DNA of 8,779 nt from Syntrophobacterales bacterium (GTDB lineage Bacteria; Desulfobacterota; Syntrophobacteria; BM002). The DNA is taken from the NCBI GenBank assembly GCA_030613915.1, contig JAUWKY010000068.1, positions 1 to 8,779 on the forward strand, given 5' to 3'. Below the pieces are notes generated by a model. The model was given only the letters and a program-made list of their open reading frames with translations, did no database searches and was not told the origin of the DNA. This document shows, piece by piece, positions 1 to 6,287 of the stretch. Position 1 is the stretch's first letter. Each line of letters begins with the position of its first letter. The translations under genes and the position numbers were made by a program.

Positions 1-32
1 CAGGAAATATATCCATAGAAGCTGAAACCTGT

Positions 33-86
33 CGAAGATCCCGTCTGAAGCGAAGCGGCAGCGGGGAACACTGAAACCTGAAACCT
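33..86. repeat. REP-like GC-rich palindromic repeat, left copy
   Basis: The core can fold as a bulged hairpin: CCCG-t-CTG (40-47) pairs with CAG-CGGG (59-65) around an 11-nt loop. It is followed by the short direct repeat CTGAAAC-CTGAAAC (71-84). Positions 38-73 match the reverse complement of 8448-8483 at 35 of 36 bases, and 61-85 match the reverse complement of 8395-8418 with one base missing. The 11-mer CGAAGATCCCG (33-43) also occurs inverted at 4633-4643. Three related pieces in one window indicate a dispersed intergenic repeat family. No coding capacity is seen. Confidence 0.75.
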
Positions 87-101
87 CAGTCTTTGTGATT
101 T

Positions 102-203
102 GCGATTTCAGATTCTAGATTGCAGATTGAGGCTGCACGCATTCCTTATGGCGAGGTACTAAGCTCTTAAATCTAAAATCTGCATTCTTAAATCTAAAAT
201 CGC
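102..203. repeat. AT-rich nested palindrome with a 16-nt direct repeat
   Basis: Three blocks pair in nested order: GCGATTT (102-108) with AAATCGC (197-203), TAGAT (116-120) with ATCTA (192-196), and TGCAGATT (121-128) with AATCTGCA (177-184). The right arm contains two direct copies of TCTTAAATCTAAAATC (165-180 and 186-201), period 21. The unpaired centre (about 129-164) has no recognisable feature. The architecture resembles the larger element at 4697-4881. It is likely a small non-autonomous palindromic repeat rather than a CRISPR array, having only two copies and a 5-nt spacer. Confidence 0.65.
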
Positions 204-363
204 CGGGGTCCTCGGGGCCCGGATTCTTTATTCGCTCTAAAAGGGAGTCGTACACTGGTGGCTGTTTATTACAGGTCTGAGCCGGATGCCGGGCGTCCTC
301 GCGCCTTCCTTCGGCTTGGTTCGCCGCGACAGCTGATTTTGAATAATTCGAATTAGAGCAATT
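204..363. other. Intergenic stretch between repeat and promoter
   Basis: Nothing coding is recognised. Positions 208-230 carry a 23-nt motif (GTCCT, then CCGGATTCTTTA) that matches 4886-4908 at 20 of 23 bases and sits 5 nt after the AT-rich palindrome. Positions 282-330 are GC-rich without a convincing long stem. Positions 333-360 turn AT-rich (including ATTCGAAT) just before the sigma-54-like promoter, where an enhancer-binding protein could act; no clear inverted operator was found. Confidence 0.5.
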
Positions 364-380
364 TTGGCATGGATTCTGCT
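364..380 (+). promoter_or_regulatory. Sigma-54 (RpoN) type -24/-12 promoter candidate
   Basis: TTGGCATGGATTCTGCT fits the YTGGCAYGRNNNTTGCW consensus at all but one fixed position. The invariant GG (366-367) and GC (378-379) are separated by exactly 10 nt. Transcription would be expected to begin around 390, giving a short leader that contains the ribosome site at 408-412 and the GTG start at 419. Two independent signals, promoter spacing and Shine-Dalgarno position, therefore agree on the same gene start. Not experimentally supported. Confidence 0.6.
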
Positions 381-407
381 TGGTTACAGTAGATTATTCC
401 CAATACC

Positions 408-412
408 AGGAG
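408..412 (+). promoter_or_regulatory. Ribosome binding site deciding a GTG start
   Basis: AGGAG lies 6 nt before GTG 419. The in-frame TTG at 380 lies inside the -12 box and upstream of the predicted transcript start, so 419 is preferred. Confidence 0.7.
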
Positions 413-418
413 ACAGGT

Positions 419-2383
419 GTGATTGCTGACCCTTCTTTGATCAAAGAGCCGGAGAGAATCTTGGTGGTGGATGATGATACCGAGATTAGAGACGCTCTCT
501 GTGCGGCACTCCAATACGAAGGATATGAGGTCCATATTGCAACCAATGGCAAGGAAGCGCTAGATACGGCTCGCAGGCTTAAACCCAACCTGATTTTAAT
601 GGATGTTCAGATGCCGGTAATCGACGGTATCGAAGCTACTAGAAAACTTAAAGAAGATCCAGTCACAGTACACATTCCCATATTGATGGTGACAGTTGTA
701 GATAAGAAAGAAAACATTGTCAAAGCTTTGGAGGCCGGCGCCATAGACTATGTTACAAAACCTTTCTTCATGCCAGAGCTGACGGCAAGAGTAAAAGCAG
801 TTTTAACCCTAAAGAAACACTATGATGAATCCATTGAAGCAAAAAAACAGCTTAATATATCGGAGGAAAAATATCGGTTGGTAGTGGACAACGCCAGCGA
901 GGCAATATTGGTTATTCAGGATAGAATGTCCAGATTTTTCAATCCCAAAATCCGGGAATTTGTGCGTTGTTCAAGTAAAGATTTAACCAGCAGACCATTT
1001 GTGGACTTTGTCCACCCAGAGGATCAAGCAAAGGCGTCAGAGTATTTCAAAGAACTCCTTGAGGGAGAAGGAGCAGCTAGAATCTTTGACTTTCGGGTTG
1101 TTAACAAAAGAGGGGGTATTAAGTGGTTGGAGGCCAACGGAGTCTTAATCAGTTGGGAAGGCAAACCAGCCACCCTCAATTTCCTGACAGACGTCACCGA
1201 GCGCAAGCAGGCGCAAGAGGAAAAGGAGAAAATACAATACCAGCTGCTCCAAGCCCAGAAAATGGAAGCCGTTGGCACTTTAGCTGGCGGGATCGCCCAT
1301 GATTTCAATAATCTACTACAGGTTATTCAAGGCTACGGTCAGATGCTTCTTCAAGATGCAAACCGGGACGAGCGCGCCCACCAGGCATTGGTGCGTATCG
1401 TTGGTGCCGCCAAAAGAGGCGCTGACCTCACCCAGCAGTTACTCACCTTCAGCCGGGCTGTTGACAGTGACAGGCGCCCCCTGGACCTGAACCATGAGGT
1501 TATAAAGGTAAAGACGCTTTTGGAGCGCACCATTCCTAAAATGATCAACATTGACCTAGATCTAGCTGACAATCTCAGGATTGTTAACGCCGATTCCATC
1601 CAGGTGGAGCAGATACTCATGAATCTGGCGGTCAATGCCAAGGATGCCATGCCTGAAGGGGGCAAGCTGCTCATAAAAACAGAGAATGCGATTCTAAACG
1701 ATGAAGTTTGTCGACTGCACCCTGATGCCACCCCATGGGTTTATGCCCTGCTGACGGTCTCAGACAGTGGTCATGGTATGGATTCAGAAACCCAGGAGCA
1801 CATCTTCGAACCATTCTACACCACCAAAGATGTAGACAAGGGTACAGGCCTAGGTCTGGCCATGGTCTATGGAATTGTGAAAAACCACAACGGCTTTATA
1901 AGCTGCACCAGCGACCTCGGTGAGGGTGCAACTTTCAAGATTTATCTGCCGACTCTGGACCGAGAAGTACAGGTAGCTGATGAAAAAGAGACGAGAGCTC
2001 CAATCATGAAAGGGAGTGAGACAATTCTGTTGGTGGATGACGAGGAATTCATCAGAGATCTGATAGTACAGGTGCTGGGTGAGTCGGGTTATACGGTTAT
2101 TACTGCACCAGATGGGAAGAGCGGGCTAAAGCTTTATGGCGAACAGCAAGCGCGGATTGATCTAGTGATACTCGACCTAATCATGCCTGAAATGGGCGGC
2201 AGAAAATGTCTTGAGGAGCTTCTGAAGATGGATCCGCAGGTACGGGTTCTGATTGCCAGTGGCTATGCATTGGATGGACCAGCAATAGAAGCTATCAAGG
2301 CTGGGGCAAGAGGCCAGATTAGTAAACCATATGACATAAAGGAAATGCTCAGGGTGATTCGTGAAGTCCTTGATAACAATTGA
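419..2383 (+). CDS. Hybrid sensor histidine kinase/response regulator (REC-PAS-HisKA-HATPase-REC)
   Basis: A 654-residue soluble phosphorelay protein with no membrane segment or signal peptide. From the GTG start the domains are: REC1 (about 12-128, acidic pair D18/D19, phospho-acceptor D62 in LMDVQMP, K114); PAS (about 147-264, ending in the usual DVTERKQ linker); HisKA with phospho-accepting H294 in GGIAHDFNN; HATPase_c with N box [10 protein letters not shown] (402-411), G1 DSGHG (449-453), F box FEPFYTTK and G2 GTGLGLA (476-481); REC2 (about 534-650, D586 in ILDLIMP, K636). All catalytic motifs are intact, so autophosphorylation of H294 and transfer to D586 are expected. REC1 at the N terminus suggests that an upstream kinase controls this protein. 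There is no DNA-binding output domain. The start is set by AGGAG 6 nt upstream and a sigma-54-like promoter at 364-380. Genes 2443-3069 and about 3129-3701 follow in the same direction. The signal sensed cannot be read from sequence. Confidence 0.95.
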   Translation: MIADPSLIKEPERILVVDDDTEIRDALCAALQYEGYEVHIATNGKEALDTARRLKPNLILMDVQMPVIDGIEATRKLKEDPVTVHIPILMVTVVDKKENIVKALEAGAIDYVTKPFFMPELTARVKAVLTLKKHYDESIEAKKQLNISEEKYRLVVDNASEAILVIQDRMSRFFNPKIREFVRCSSKDLTSRPFVDFVHPEDQAKASEYFKELLEGEGAARIFDFRVVNKRGGIKWLEANGVLISWEGKPATLNFLTDVTERKQAQEEKEKIQYQLLQAQKMEAVGTLAGGIAHDFNNLLQVIQGYGQMLLQDANRDERAHQALVRIVGAAKRGADLTQQLLTFSRAVDSDRRPLDLNHEVIKVKTLLERTIPKMINIDLDLADNLRIVNADSIQVEQILMNLAVNAKDAMPEGGKLLIKTENAILNDEVCRLHPDATPWVYALLTVSDSGHGMDSETQEHIFEPFYTTKDVDKGTGLGLAMVYGIVKNHNGFISCTSDLGEGATFKIYLPTLDREVQVADEKETRAPIMKGSETILLVDDEEFIRDLIVQVLGESGYTVITAPDGKSGLKLYGEQQARIDLVILDLIMPEMGGRKCLEELLKMDPQVRVLIASGYALDGPAIEAIKAGARGQISKPYDIKEMLRVIREVLDNN

Positions 2384-2431
2384 TCTAGGGTTTCAATAAG
2401 TCCTGAACTCTTTTCTTGATGGAGATAGTAC

Positions 2432-2437
2432 AAGGAG
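2432..2437 (+). promoter_or_regulatory. Ribosome binding site deciding an ATG start
   Basis: AAGGAG lies 5 nt before ATG 2443. It favours this ATG over the in-frame TTG 2416 and ATG 2419, which have no comparable site. Confidence 0.7.
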
Positions 2438-2442
2438 TTGTC

Positions 2443-3069
2443 ATGACAGTAAAGACGAGACGAAAACAATACTCCATCGTAGACCGATCACTACAGTATA
2501 GAGTCTTGGCCATCATTTTAACTTACAGTTTGGTCATCGTGCTTTTCTTGGCCGTTTGCCTCTTTATTCCCGACATACTTGCTATGGCCAACCAATATCT
2601 GAGCTTGGAAATGCGTGCCGCAGCCGCCGATAGACTACTGACCCTCCATTCACGGGTATGGCCGGCTATCATCGCGATGGTGTGCGTGTTGGGCATCCAT
2701 TCAGTACGAATATTCCATCGGCTCATTGGTCCGCTCTATCGGTTTCGTTGGGCTTTTTCAAAAATAGGAAATGGGGATCTGAATTTTCGAGTGAAGATTA
2801 GAAAGAGCGACTACCTTCACCGCGAGGAAGAGGCGCTCAATCAGATGATAGAAGGACTTTCTGAACGATGCGAAAGCTTGCAGCAAGCAGGTCTGAGAGC
2901 ACTGGGATCGTTCAGCGCCATTGAGCAAACACCGAGCCAGATAAGTGGCGGCCAGGATTCAGATCAGCAGCTTCTCCAGAAACACCGCCAGCATCTCGCT
3001 GACCTGCTCGAACAGGTGCATCGCTTTCGGCTGAGTGACGAAGACAAGGTGGAACAAGAGACAGGATAA
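2443..3069 (+). CDS. Small inner-membrane protein with two TM helices and a HAMP-like domain
   Basis: A 208-residue protein. Two hydrophobic helices are visible (about 21-43 and 72-88), separated by only about 28 residues, too short for a folded periplasmic sensor domain. A HAMP-like stretch follows (about 89-145): a proline after the second helix (RLIGPLYRF), then IGNGDLNFRV and the acidic EEEALNQMIEGL helix. The last about 60 residues are polar, Gln-rich and probably helical. No kinase, methyl-accepting, cyclase or other output domain is present. Basic residues before the first helix (KTRRK) suggest a cytoplasmic N terminus, putting the HAMP-like part in the cytoplasm. It starts 59 nt after the hybrid kinase and lies just before the pseudopilin, so a shared transcript is likely. 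It may relay membrane state to the kinase or support pilin assembly; both are guesses. Also possible: a HAMP-fold membrane anchor with no signalling role. Confidence 0.85.
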   Translation: MTVKTRRKQYSIVDRSLQYRVLAIILTYSLVIVLFLAVCLFIPDILAMANQYLSLEMRAAAADRLLTLHSRVWPAIIAMVCVLGIHSVRIFHRLIGPLYRFRWAFSKIGNGDLNFRVKIRKSDYLHREEEALNQMIEGLSERCESLQQAGLRALGSFSAIEQTPSQISGGQDSDQQLLQKHRQHLADLLEQVHRFRLSDEDKVEQETG

Positions 3070-3128
3070 TTCTGTACCAGTGTCGTAAGACGAAAGATGC
3101 CATAACCTTGAGGAACCGGCAGATACAG

Positions 3129-3701
3129 ATGCAAGAATTATTTGACCCCAGGAATATGTCAATTCTCCGTTGGCTTACTGGTATAACTTCATTTGGTTCC
3201 CACAACCGGAAGTGGTGGACGAGAGGTTTCACCCTCGCCGAGCTCATCGTGGTCATCACCATTATTGGGATACTTTCGTCTATTGGCGTGAGCGTGTATA
3301 AGCATTTTATCGATAGAGCAAGAAATACCCGCGCTGTGGCGGAAATCCGGATGTATGAAAAAGAGATCATGAATTTTTTGAATGACACCGAAAGACTGCC
3401 CGATGCTTTTGTTGAGCTGGGACTTGGAATTACCCTGGATCCTTGGAAAAACTCTTACCAATACATCAATTTCGATACCTCACTTGGGGCGGAAGACAAT
3501 AGGCGAACAAAAGGGGCAAAAGGGAAAGGCAAGGGGAAAGGCAAGGGTTTAGAAAAAGGCAGTCCGTTGAATACTGACTATGACCTTTACAGCATGGGCA
3601 AAGATGGGATGAGTGAACCAGCCCTCACCGACGATGCCAGTAAGGATGATATAATACGAGCAGACGACGGAGGTTACACTGGTTTGGCTTCAGGGTACTA
3701 G
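3129..3701 (+). CDS. GspG-like pseudopilin with a Gly-Lys repeat insertion
   Basis: A class III-type prepilin signal is clear: RGFTLAELIVVITIIGIL, with cleavage expected between G33 and F34, the conserved glutamate at mature position 5 (E38), and a long hydrophobic helix. The rest fits the GspG major-pseudopilin plan: an alpha helix, LDPWKNSYQY (about 103-112), then YDLYSMGKDG (151-160) with Asp pairs at 168-169 and 173-174, where GspG proteins bind calcium. Between the DPW and YDLYS motifs sits an unusual KG-rich segment (about 128-140). The leader is long (33 residues from ATG 3129). The start is uncertain: GAGGAA lies 13 nt before ATG 3129; ATG 3156 would give a 24-residue leader but has AGGA only 2 nt away; TTG 3108 has no site. 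The protein should be processed by prepilin peptidase and act in a type II secretion-like or type IV pilus-like assembly, but no secretion genes are nearby. Its stop overlaps the stop of the convergent gene. Confidence 0.85.
   Translation: MQELFDPRNMSILRWLTGITSFGSHNRKWWTRGFTLAELIVVITIIGILSSIGVSVYKHFIDRARNTRAVAEIRMYEKEIMNFLNDTERLPDAFVELGLGITLDPWKNSYQYINFDTSLGAEDNRRTKGAKGKGKGKGKGLEKGSPLNTDYDLYSMGKDGMSEPALTDDASKDDIIRADDGGYTGLASGY
3525..3548 (+). repeat. 12-nt tandem repeat within coding sequence
   Basis: AAAGGCAAGGGG is repeated twice (the last base differs), inside a longer purine-rich tract at about 3509-3547. Each unit encodes Lys-Gly-Lys-Gly in frame. Because the unit is a multiple of three, copy-number change would lengthen or shorten the pseudopilin loop without a frameshift. 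Confidence 0.8.
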
Positions 3702-4603
3702 CACTTAATCTTCAACGCTTTCGGGAGAAGGGTAAAGGAAAACGACTCAGCTTCCCAGCCTAAGTCCCCGTCGGTTTGCAGTACCAGTGGACGATCCAAC
3801 TTCACCCGTAGTTGCCGGCCGGTACAGTATTCGCCAATCCGATTGCCGATTATAAATGCTGCTGTCCCGCCGATAACAGTTTTAATGAGCCCGGAACTTA
3901 CGCAAAGGATGTGCAGCTGTCGGTCGTCGAATCGGGCTCTGGGCACAACCTTCATTCCGAAGCCATAGTATGGTTGTTTGACTACCATCAAGGTCAAAAG
4001 ATTTCTCACCTCGAATGTATCGTCATCCACAGTAATCTTGGCGTTGGCTCGCTCATAGTTTTTGAGATAGGATTTTAGGACGGCTCTGAAATATGTTTTG
4101 AAGCCGGTACCACCTCGGGCGCGATAGTGCTGTCTGAGCCTTATTATGGTGCCTTCGATCCCCACTGATGAGGTAAAAGCACGTCTTTCTTGGTCGCAAT
4201 TGATCAGGTCATATTCACGAATTTCGCTGTTCTTTATGCGCACCGCAACATCAGCCAGTTCGCCTTTGTATTGTAAGGCGTGGCGCAGGGCATTGCCGGT
4301 ACCGAGGGGGAGAAAACCAACCGGTGTTTGGGCCGTGTCGATAGCATTGATGATGTCCGAAAAGGTGCCGTCTCCCCCGGCGGCCACGAGTACATCACAG
4401 CGGGTGGAGAGTTCCCTGGCGCATTGACCGAATTCTTCAGCTGTAGTGGTATCAAGTCCGTGGATTTCGGTATCCAGAATCTCCGCGGCTTGCGCCAAGG
4501 CAGCACGCTTCTGTTCCGCGGTCATTTTGCCTGAGACAGGATTAGTGATAATTGCGTAGCGCATTTTACTGAGGGACCAATTGAGCATCTTTTTTTTATT
4601 CAA
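3698..4603 (-). CDS. Diacylglycerol kinase-family lipid kinase (DAGK_cat/YegS-like)
   Basis: A 301-residue protein with hallmarks of the DAGK/sphingosine kinase family: an N-terminal strand ending in NPVSGK (21-26), the nucleotide-binding GGDGT (76-80), PLGTGNALR (99-107), and a C-terminal TDGD (277-280) where the family has a DGE/DGD motif. Family members transfer phosphate from ATP to a lipid hydroxyl, such as diacylglycerol or a related lipid, at the inner membrane face. The length is typical (about 300). No TM helix is evident. The start is uncertain: TTG 4603 has only a weak AGG 9 nt upstream, while ATG 4588 and ATG 4564 (starting MRYAIITNP) have no clear site, so the first about 13 residues may not be made. 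It overlaps the convergent pseudopilin stop by 3 bp. The hydrolase gene on the same strand upstream is 302 bp away, across a repeat element. The true substrate cannot be told from sequence. Confidence 0.9.
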   Translation of the reverse strand: MNKKKMLNWSLSKMRYAIITNPVSGKMTAEQKRAALAQAAEILDTEIHGLDTTTAEEFGQCARELSTRCDVLVAAGGDGTFSDIINAIDTAQTPVGFLPLGTGNALRHALQYKGELADVAVRIKNSEIREYDLINCDQERRAFTSSVGIEGTIIRLRQHYRARGGTGFKTYFRAVLKSYLKNYERANAKITVDDDTFEVRNLLTLMVVKQPYYGFGMKVVPRARFDDRQLHILCVSSGLIKTVIGGTAAFIIGNRIGEYCTGRQLRVKLDRPLVLQTDGDLGWEAESFSFTLLPKALKIKC

Positions 4604-4623
4604 TATCGAAAACCTGGTCCTTC

Positions 4624-4643
4624 CCCGCGTAGCGGGATCTTCG
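4624..4643. repeat. Small GC hairpin with REP-like fragment
   Basis: CCCGC (4624-4628) pairs with GCGGG (4632-4636) across a 3-nt loop. The overlapping CGGGATCTTCG (4633-4643) is the exact reverse complement of 33-43. It lies about 20-40 nt before the start of the leftward lipid kinase gene, so it would fall in that gene's leader if transcription begins further right. No promoter was identified there. Confidence 0.5.
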
Positions 4644-4696
4644 AAGGGCCGGGTCAGAGTTCAATGGCTTTGCCGCTAAAGATTTCTAGCTGTTTT

Positions 4697-4881
4697 GGAG
4701 TACTAGAGCATTGGAGGAATAGAAATTCCAAATCACAAATATCAAATATCAAACAAATAACAATGACCGAAATTCCAATTTCCAAACCTGTTTTGGTCAT
4801 TAAATATTGGAATTTGAGATTTGTTTGTAATTTGGTGCTTGAAATTTGATATTTTGCAATGCTCCACTCCTCTTGGAGTGG
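4697..4881. repeat. Long AT-rich nested inverted repeat (MITE- or REP-like)
   Basis: Blocks pair in strict nested order around an axis near 4790: GGAGT (4697-4701) with ACTCC (4866-4870), GAGCATTG (4706-4713) with CAATGCTC (4857-4864), ATATCAAAT (4739-4747) with ATTTGATAT (4844-4852), AAACAAAT (4751-4758) with ATTTGTTT (4819-4826), and AAATTCCAAT (4770-4779) with ATTGGAATTT (4806-4815). That is about 40 paired positions. A second hairpin, CCACTCC-tctt-GGAGTGG, occupies 4864-4881. The element fills most of the 302-bp gap between the two leftward genes and could end or attenuate transcription between them. There is no transposase. The only sizeable frames through it are low-complexity and have no ribosome site, so they were not called as genes. 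Confidence 0.75.
4864..4881 (-). terminator. Hairpin downstream of the hydrolase gene
   Basis: A perfect 7-bp stem, CCACTCC/GGAGTGG, with a 4-nt loop, 25 nt past the stop codon of the leftward hydrolase gene. There is no U-run on the transcript side (GCATTGCAAAATATC follows), so a classical intrinsic terminator is not supported. It may stabilise the 3' end or be part of the repeat element. Confidence 0.3.
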
Positions 4882-4885
4882 CCAA

Positions 4886-4908
4886 GTCCTTTGGGTCCGG
4901 ATTCTTTA
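4886..4908. repeat. 23-nt motif shared with 208-230
   Basis: It begins GTCCT and ends CCGGATTCTTTA, identical to 208-230 at 20 of 23 positions. In both places it follows an AT-rich nested palindrome by a few bases. Here it ends exactly on the TTA that is the complement of the hydrolase stop codon TAA (4906-4908). Confidence 0.6.
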
Positions 4909-5964
4909 CTGCTTAACCAGTCCCTTGAGATAGTCCACCACAAGATTAATAACCTCGGCTCGCATGGGCAGGGATTCATTCATCAGTTGATGACCGCCGT
5001 TTTCGATCAAAATGATGTCTGCATTTGGAAACTTTTCCTTAATAAATTCAACGTTATACTTCCAATCAACCGCGGTGTCGGCAGTTCCCTGAATTACTCT
5101 TATTGGCAATGTGGACAGCTCATAGTTGAGAATTCTCTGGTTCCACTCGACAAGTGCACTGAACCATTTCATTGCGACCTGTCTCGCCTGAAGCGGATCT
5201 TTTTCTGTTAACATGAGATACTCTTCGTCTGAGGAAGCGTTCCGGGAGGCTCTTGGCACGGAATCGGTCACATGCTTCCCCAGGGAGTGTCCAAACCGAG
5301 AAAGATGCCAGTAGGAGGAATGAACTAACGGTGCAATGAGGACGACTTTTTCCACACCCGGTTGATCAACAGTCAAGAGGTAGTCCAACGTTACCGCGCC
5401 ACCCATGCTGTGTGCCACTAGGTGATAGGGCCCAGGAAGATGCACACGAGCAATCCGCAAGAAGTCCTCCAAGACAGAGACATATTCAGAAAAGTCATCA
5501 ATTGATGCCCGAGCTCCGCTCGAAAGACCATGCCCCGGGTGGTCATACACAGCAACCGTGTATCTCTCCTTAACCACTGTTCTGATTACATGTCTCCAGA
5601 CCCCTGTGTGATCAGCATAACCATGCAGTAGGATCACAGTTCCTTTGCTTTCTTTTGGTTTGAAAATGTGAGCAGACAGAATCTTGTCACTAACACTGAA
5701 CGTCCCGAAGATATGCTCTGCGCCATCAATCTCCAAGCCATAGTAGCTGAAATACTCGTGGGTAGATTTCGAAAACGGCGGCGGTGTTTGAAAGTTAAGA
5801 GGTTCGAGGTCCTCCTTCACCTTATCAAGGTGGATAGTAATGGAGCCCGAATCGGCGGTACGTGTATTTTGGCCTGGAGTCATACAGCCTTGCAGAGTAC
5901 ATCCGAGAAACAGAAGAAAGGTCAAAATCCGCACGCAGCTGGAAGCTGTGACGTGTATTTTCAT
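4906..5964 (-). CDS. Lipoprotein alpha/beta hydrolase, monoglyceride lipase/lysophospholipase-like
   Basis: A 352-residue protein. The N terminus is a lipoprotein signal peptide: a hydrophobic segment (about 13-24) followed by LQGC, with lipidated C27 expected. An about 60-residue linker precedes an alpha/beta hydrolase domain of the Hydrolase_4 (monoglyceride lipase/lysophospholipase) type: oxyanion region LLHGYADH (112-119), YDHPGHGLS (140-148), nucleophile S186 in AHSMGG, probable acid D296 (GTAD), and H325 (GGHQLM). The triad appears complete. The nucleophile elbow has Ala in place of the first Gly of GxSxG. It would be anchored to the outer leaflet of the inner membrane or to the outer membrane, and may cleave lysolipids, monoacylglycerols or another ester; the substrate is not readable. 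ATG 5964 is the natural start before the signal peptide, although no good Shine-Dalgarno is seen. It lies upstream of the lipid kinase on the same strand and is divergent from the PAS kinase. Confidence 0.9.
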   Translation of the reverse strand: MKIHVTASSCVRILTFLLFLGCTLQGCMTPGQNTRTADSGSITIHLDKVKEDLEPLNFQTPPPFSKSTHEYFSYYGLEIDGAEHIFGTFSVSDKILSAHIFKPKESKGTVILLHGYADHTGVWRHVIRTVVKERYTVAVYDHPGHGLSSGARASIDDFSEYVSVLEDFLRIARVHLPGPYHLVAHSMGGAVTLDYLLTVDQPGVEKVVLIAPLVHSSYWHLSRFGHSLGKHVTDSVPRASRNASSDEEYLMLTEKDPLQARQVAMKWFSALVEWNQRILNYELSTLPIRVIQGTADTAVDWKYNVEFIKEKFPNADIILIENGGHQLMNESLPMRAEVINLVVDYLKGLVKQ

Positions 5965-6016
5965 GTTTGGCGATCACGTCTACTGGTAATGAAATATCCG
6001 GGCTATGAATACCCTT

Positions 6017-6029
6017 TATGATTATCATA
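6017..6029. promoter_or_regulatory. Operator-like palindrome upstream of the hydrolase gene
   Basis: TATGATTATCATA is a perfect 13-bp palindrome about a central T. Its core TGATTATCAT is repeated at 8597-8606, before the msrA-like gene. It matches the 19-bp Fur-box consensus at about 12 of 19 positions. It lies about 53 nt before the hydrolase start, adjacent to a minus-strand TTGACA, a position suited to repression. The regulator is not identified. Confidence 0.35.
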
Positions 6030-6191
6030 CTAATGTCAAGGCTTGACTAAACCGGATGATTCACGAATTGCCTGCTGCGATTGCGGACATGACCGTCTTA
6101 CCTGGCGTCCTCGGGTGTCGGCTCCTGGTGCCACTCATTTTTGGCAATCTTCCCCTTGAAACTCTCGCCTTCCTCTTGTAATGTACCGTAT

Positions 6192-6250
6192 CCTACCGGA
6201 TTTGGTAGGCAGCGAAGCCGGCCTAGCCAAGCAGATGCGGACGCTGGCTA
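6192..6250 (+). other. Two hairpins in the leader of the PAS kinase gene
   Basis: CCTACC (6192-6197) pairs with GGTAGG (6204-6209) over a 6-nt loop. TAGCCA (6224-6229) pairs with TGGCTA (6245-6250) over 15 nt. They end about 40 nt before ATG 6293 and would lie in its 5' leader if transcription begins upstream of 6190. GCGAAGCCGGCCTA between the stems loosely recalls GEMM and cobalamin riboswitch segments, but the other conserved parts are absent, so no riboswitch class is assigned. Confidence 0.3.
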
Positions 6251-6281
6251 AGCTAACATCTTGGAAGTACACTTTATTTGT

Positions 6282-6287
6282 AAGGTG
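6282..6287 (+). promoter_or_regulatory. Ribosome binding site of the PAS kinase
   Basis: AAGGTG lies 5 nt before ATG 6293 and supports that start. Confidence 0.55.

Noticed and set aside
165..201. Possible CRISPR repeat-spacer unit
   Set aside because: Only two copies of a 16-nt AT-rich repeat with a 5-nt gap, and no cas genes; it is part of a palindrome.
369..392. A 7-codon leader peptide starting at ATG 369
   Set aside because: It lies within the promoter candidate and has no ribosome site, so it would not be transcribed from that promoter.
380..418. TTG 380 as start of the hybrid kinase
   Set aside because: It overlaps the -12 element, lies before the predicted transcript start and has no ribosome site; GTG 419 has AGGAG at ideal spacing.
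3108..3128. TTG 3108 as pseudopilin start
   Set aside because: No ribosome site precedes it and it would give a 40-residue leader, longer than usual for pseudopilins.
4664..4849. Small plus-strand protein of about 61 residues
   Set aside because: It runs through the nested inverted repeat, its composition mirrors the AT-rich arms and no ribosome site is present.
4906..5211. Plus-strand open frame opposite the hydrolase gene
   Set aside because: It is antisense to a clear lipoprotein hydrolase with full catalytic motifs; it shows no domain or ribosome site.
6005..6039. Sigma-70 promoter for the hydrolase using minus-strand TTGACA (6034-6039)
   Set aside because: No acceptable -10 occurs 16-18 nt downstream; the nearest TATTCA is 23 nt away.
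6192..6250. GEMM (cyclic di-GMP) or cobalamin riboswitch
   Set aside because: Only short fragments resemble either class; the conserved upstream GEMM core and tetraloop-receptor parts, and the cobalamin B12-box context, are missing.
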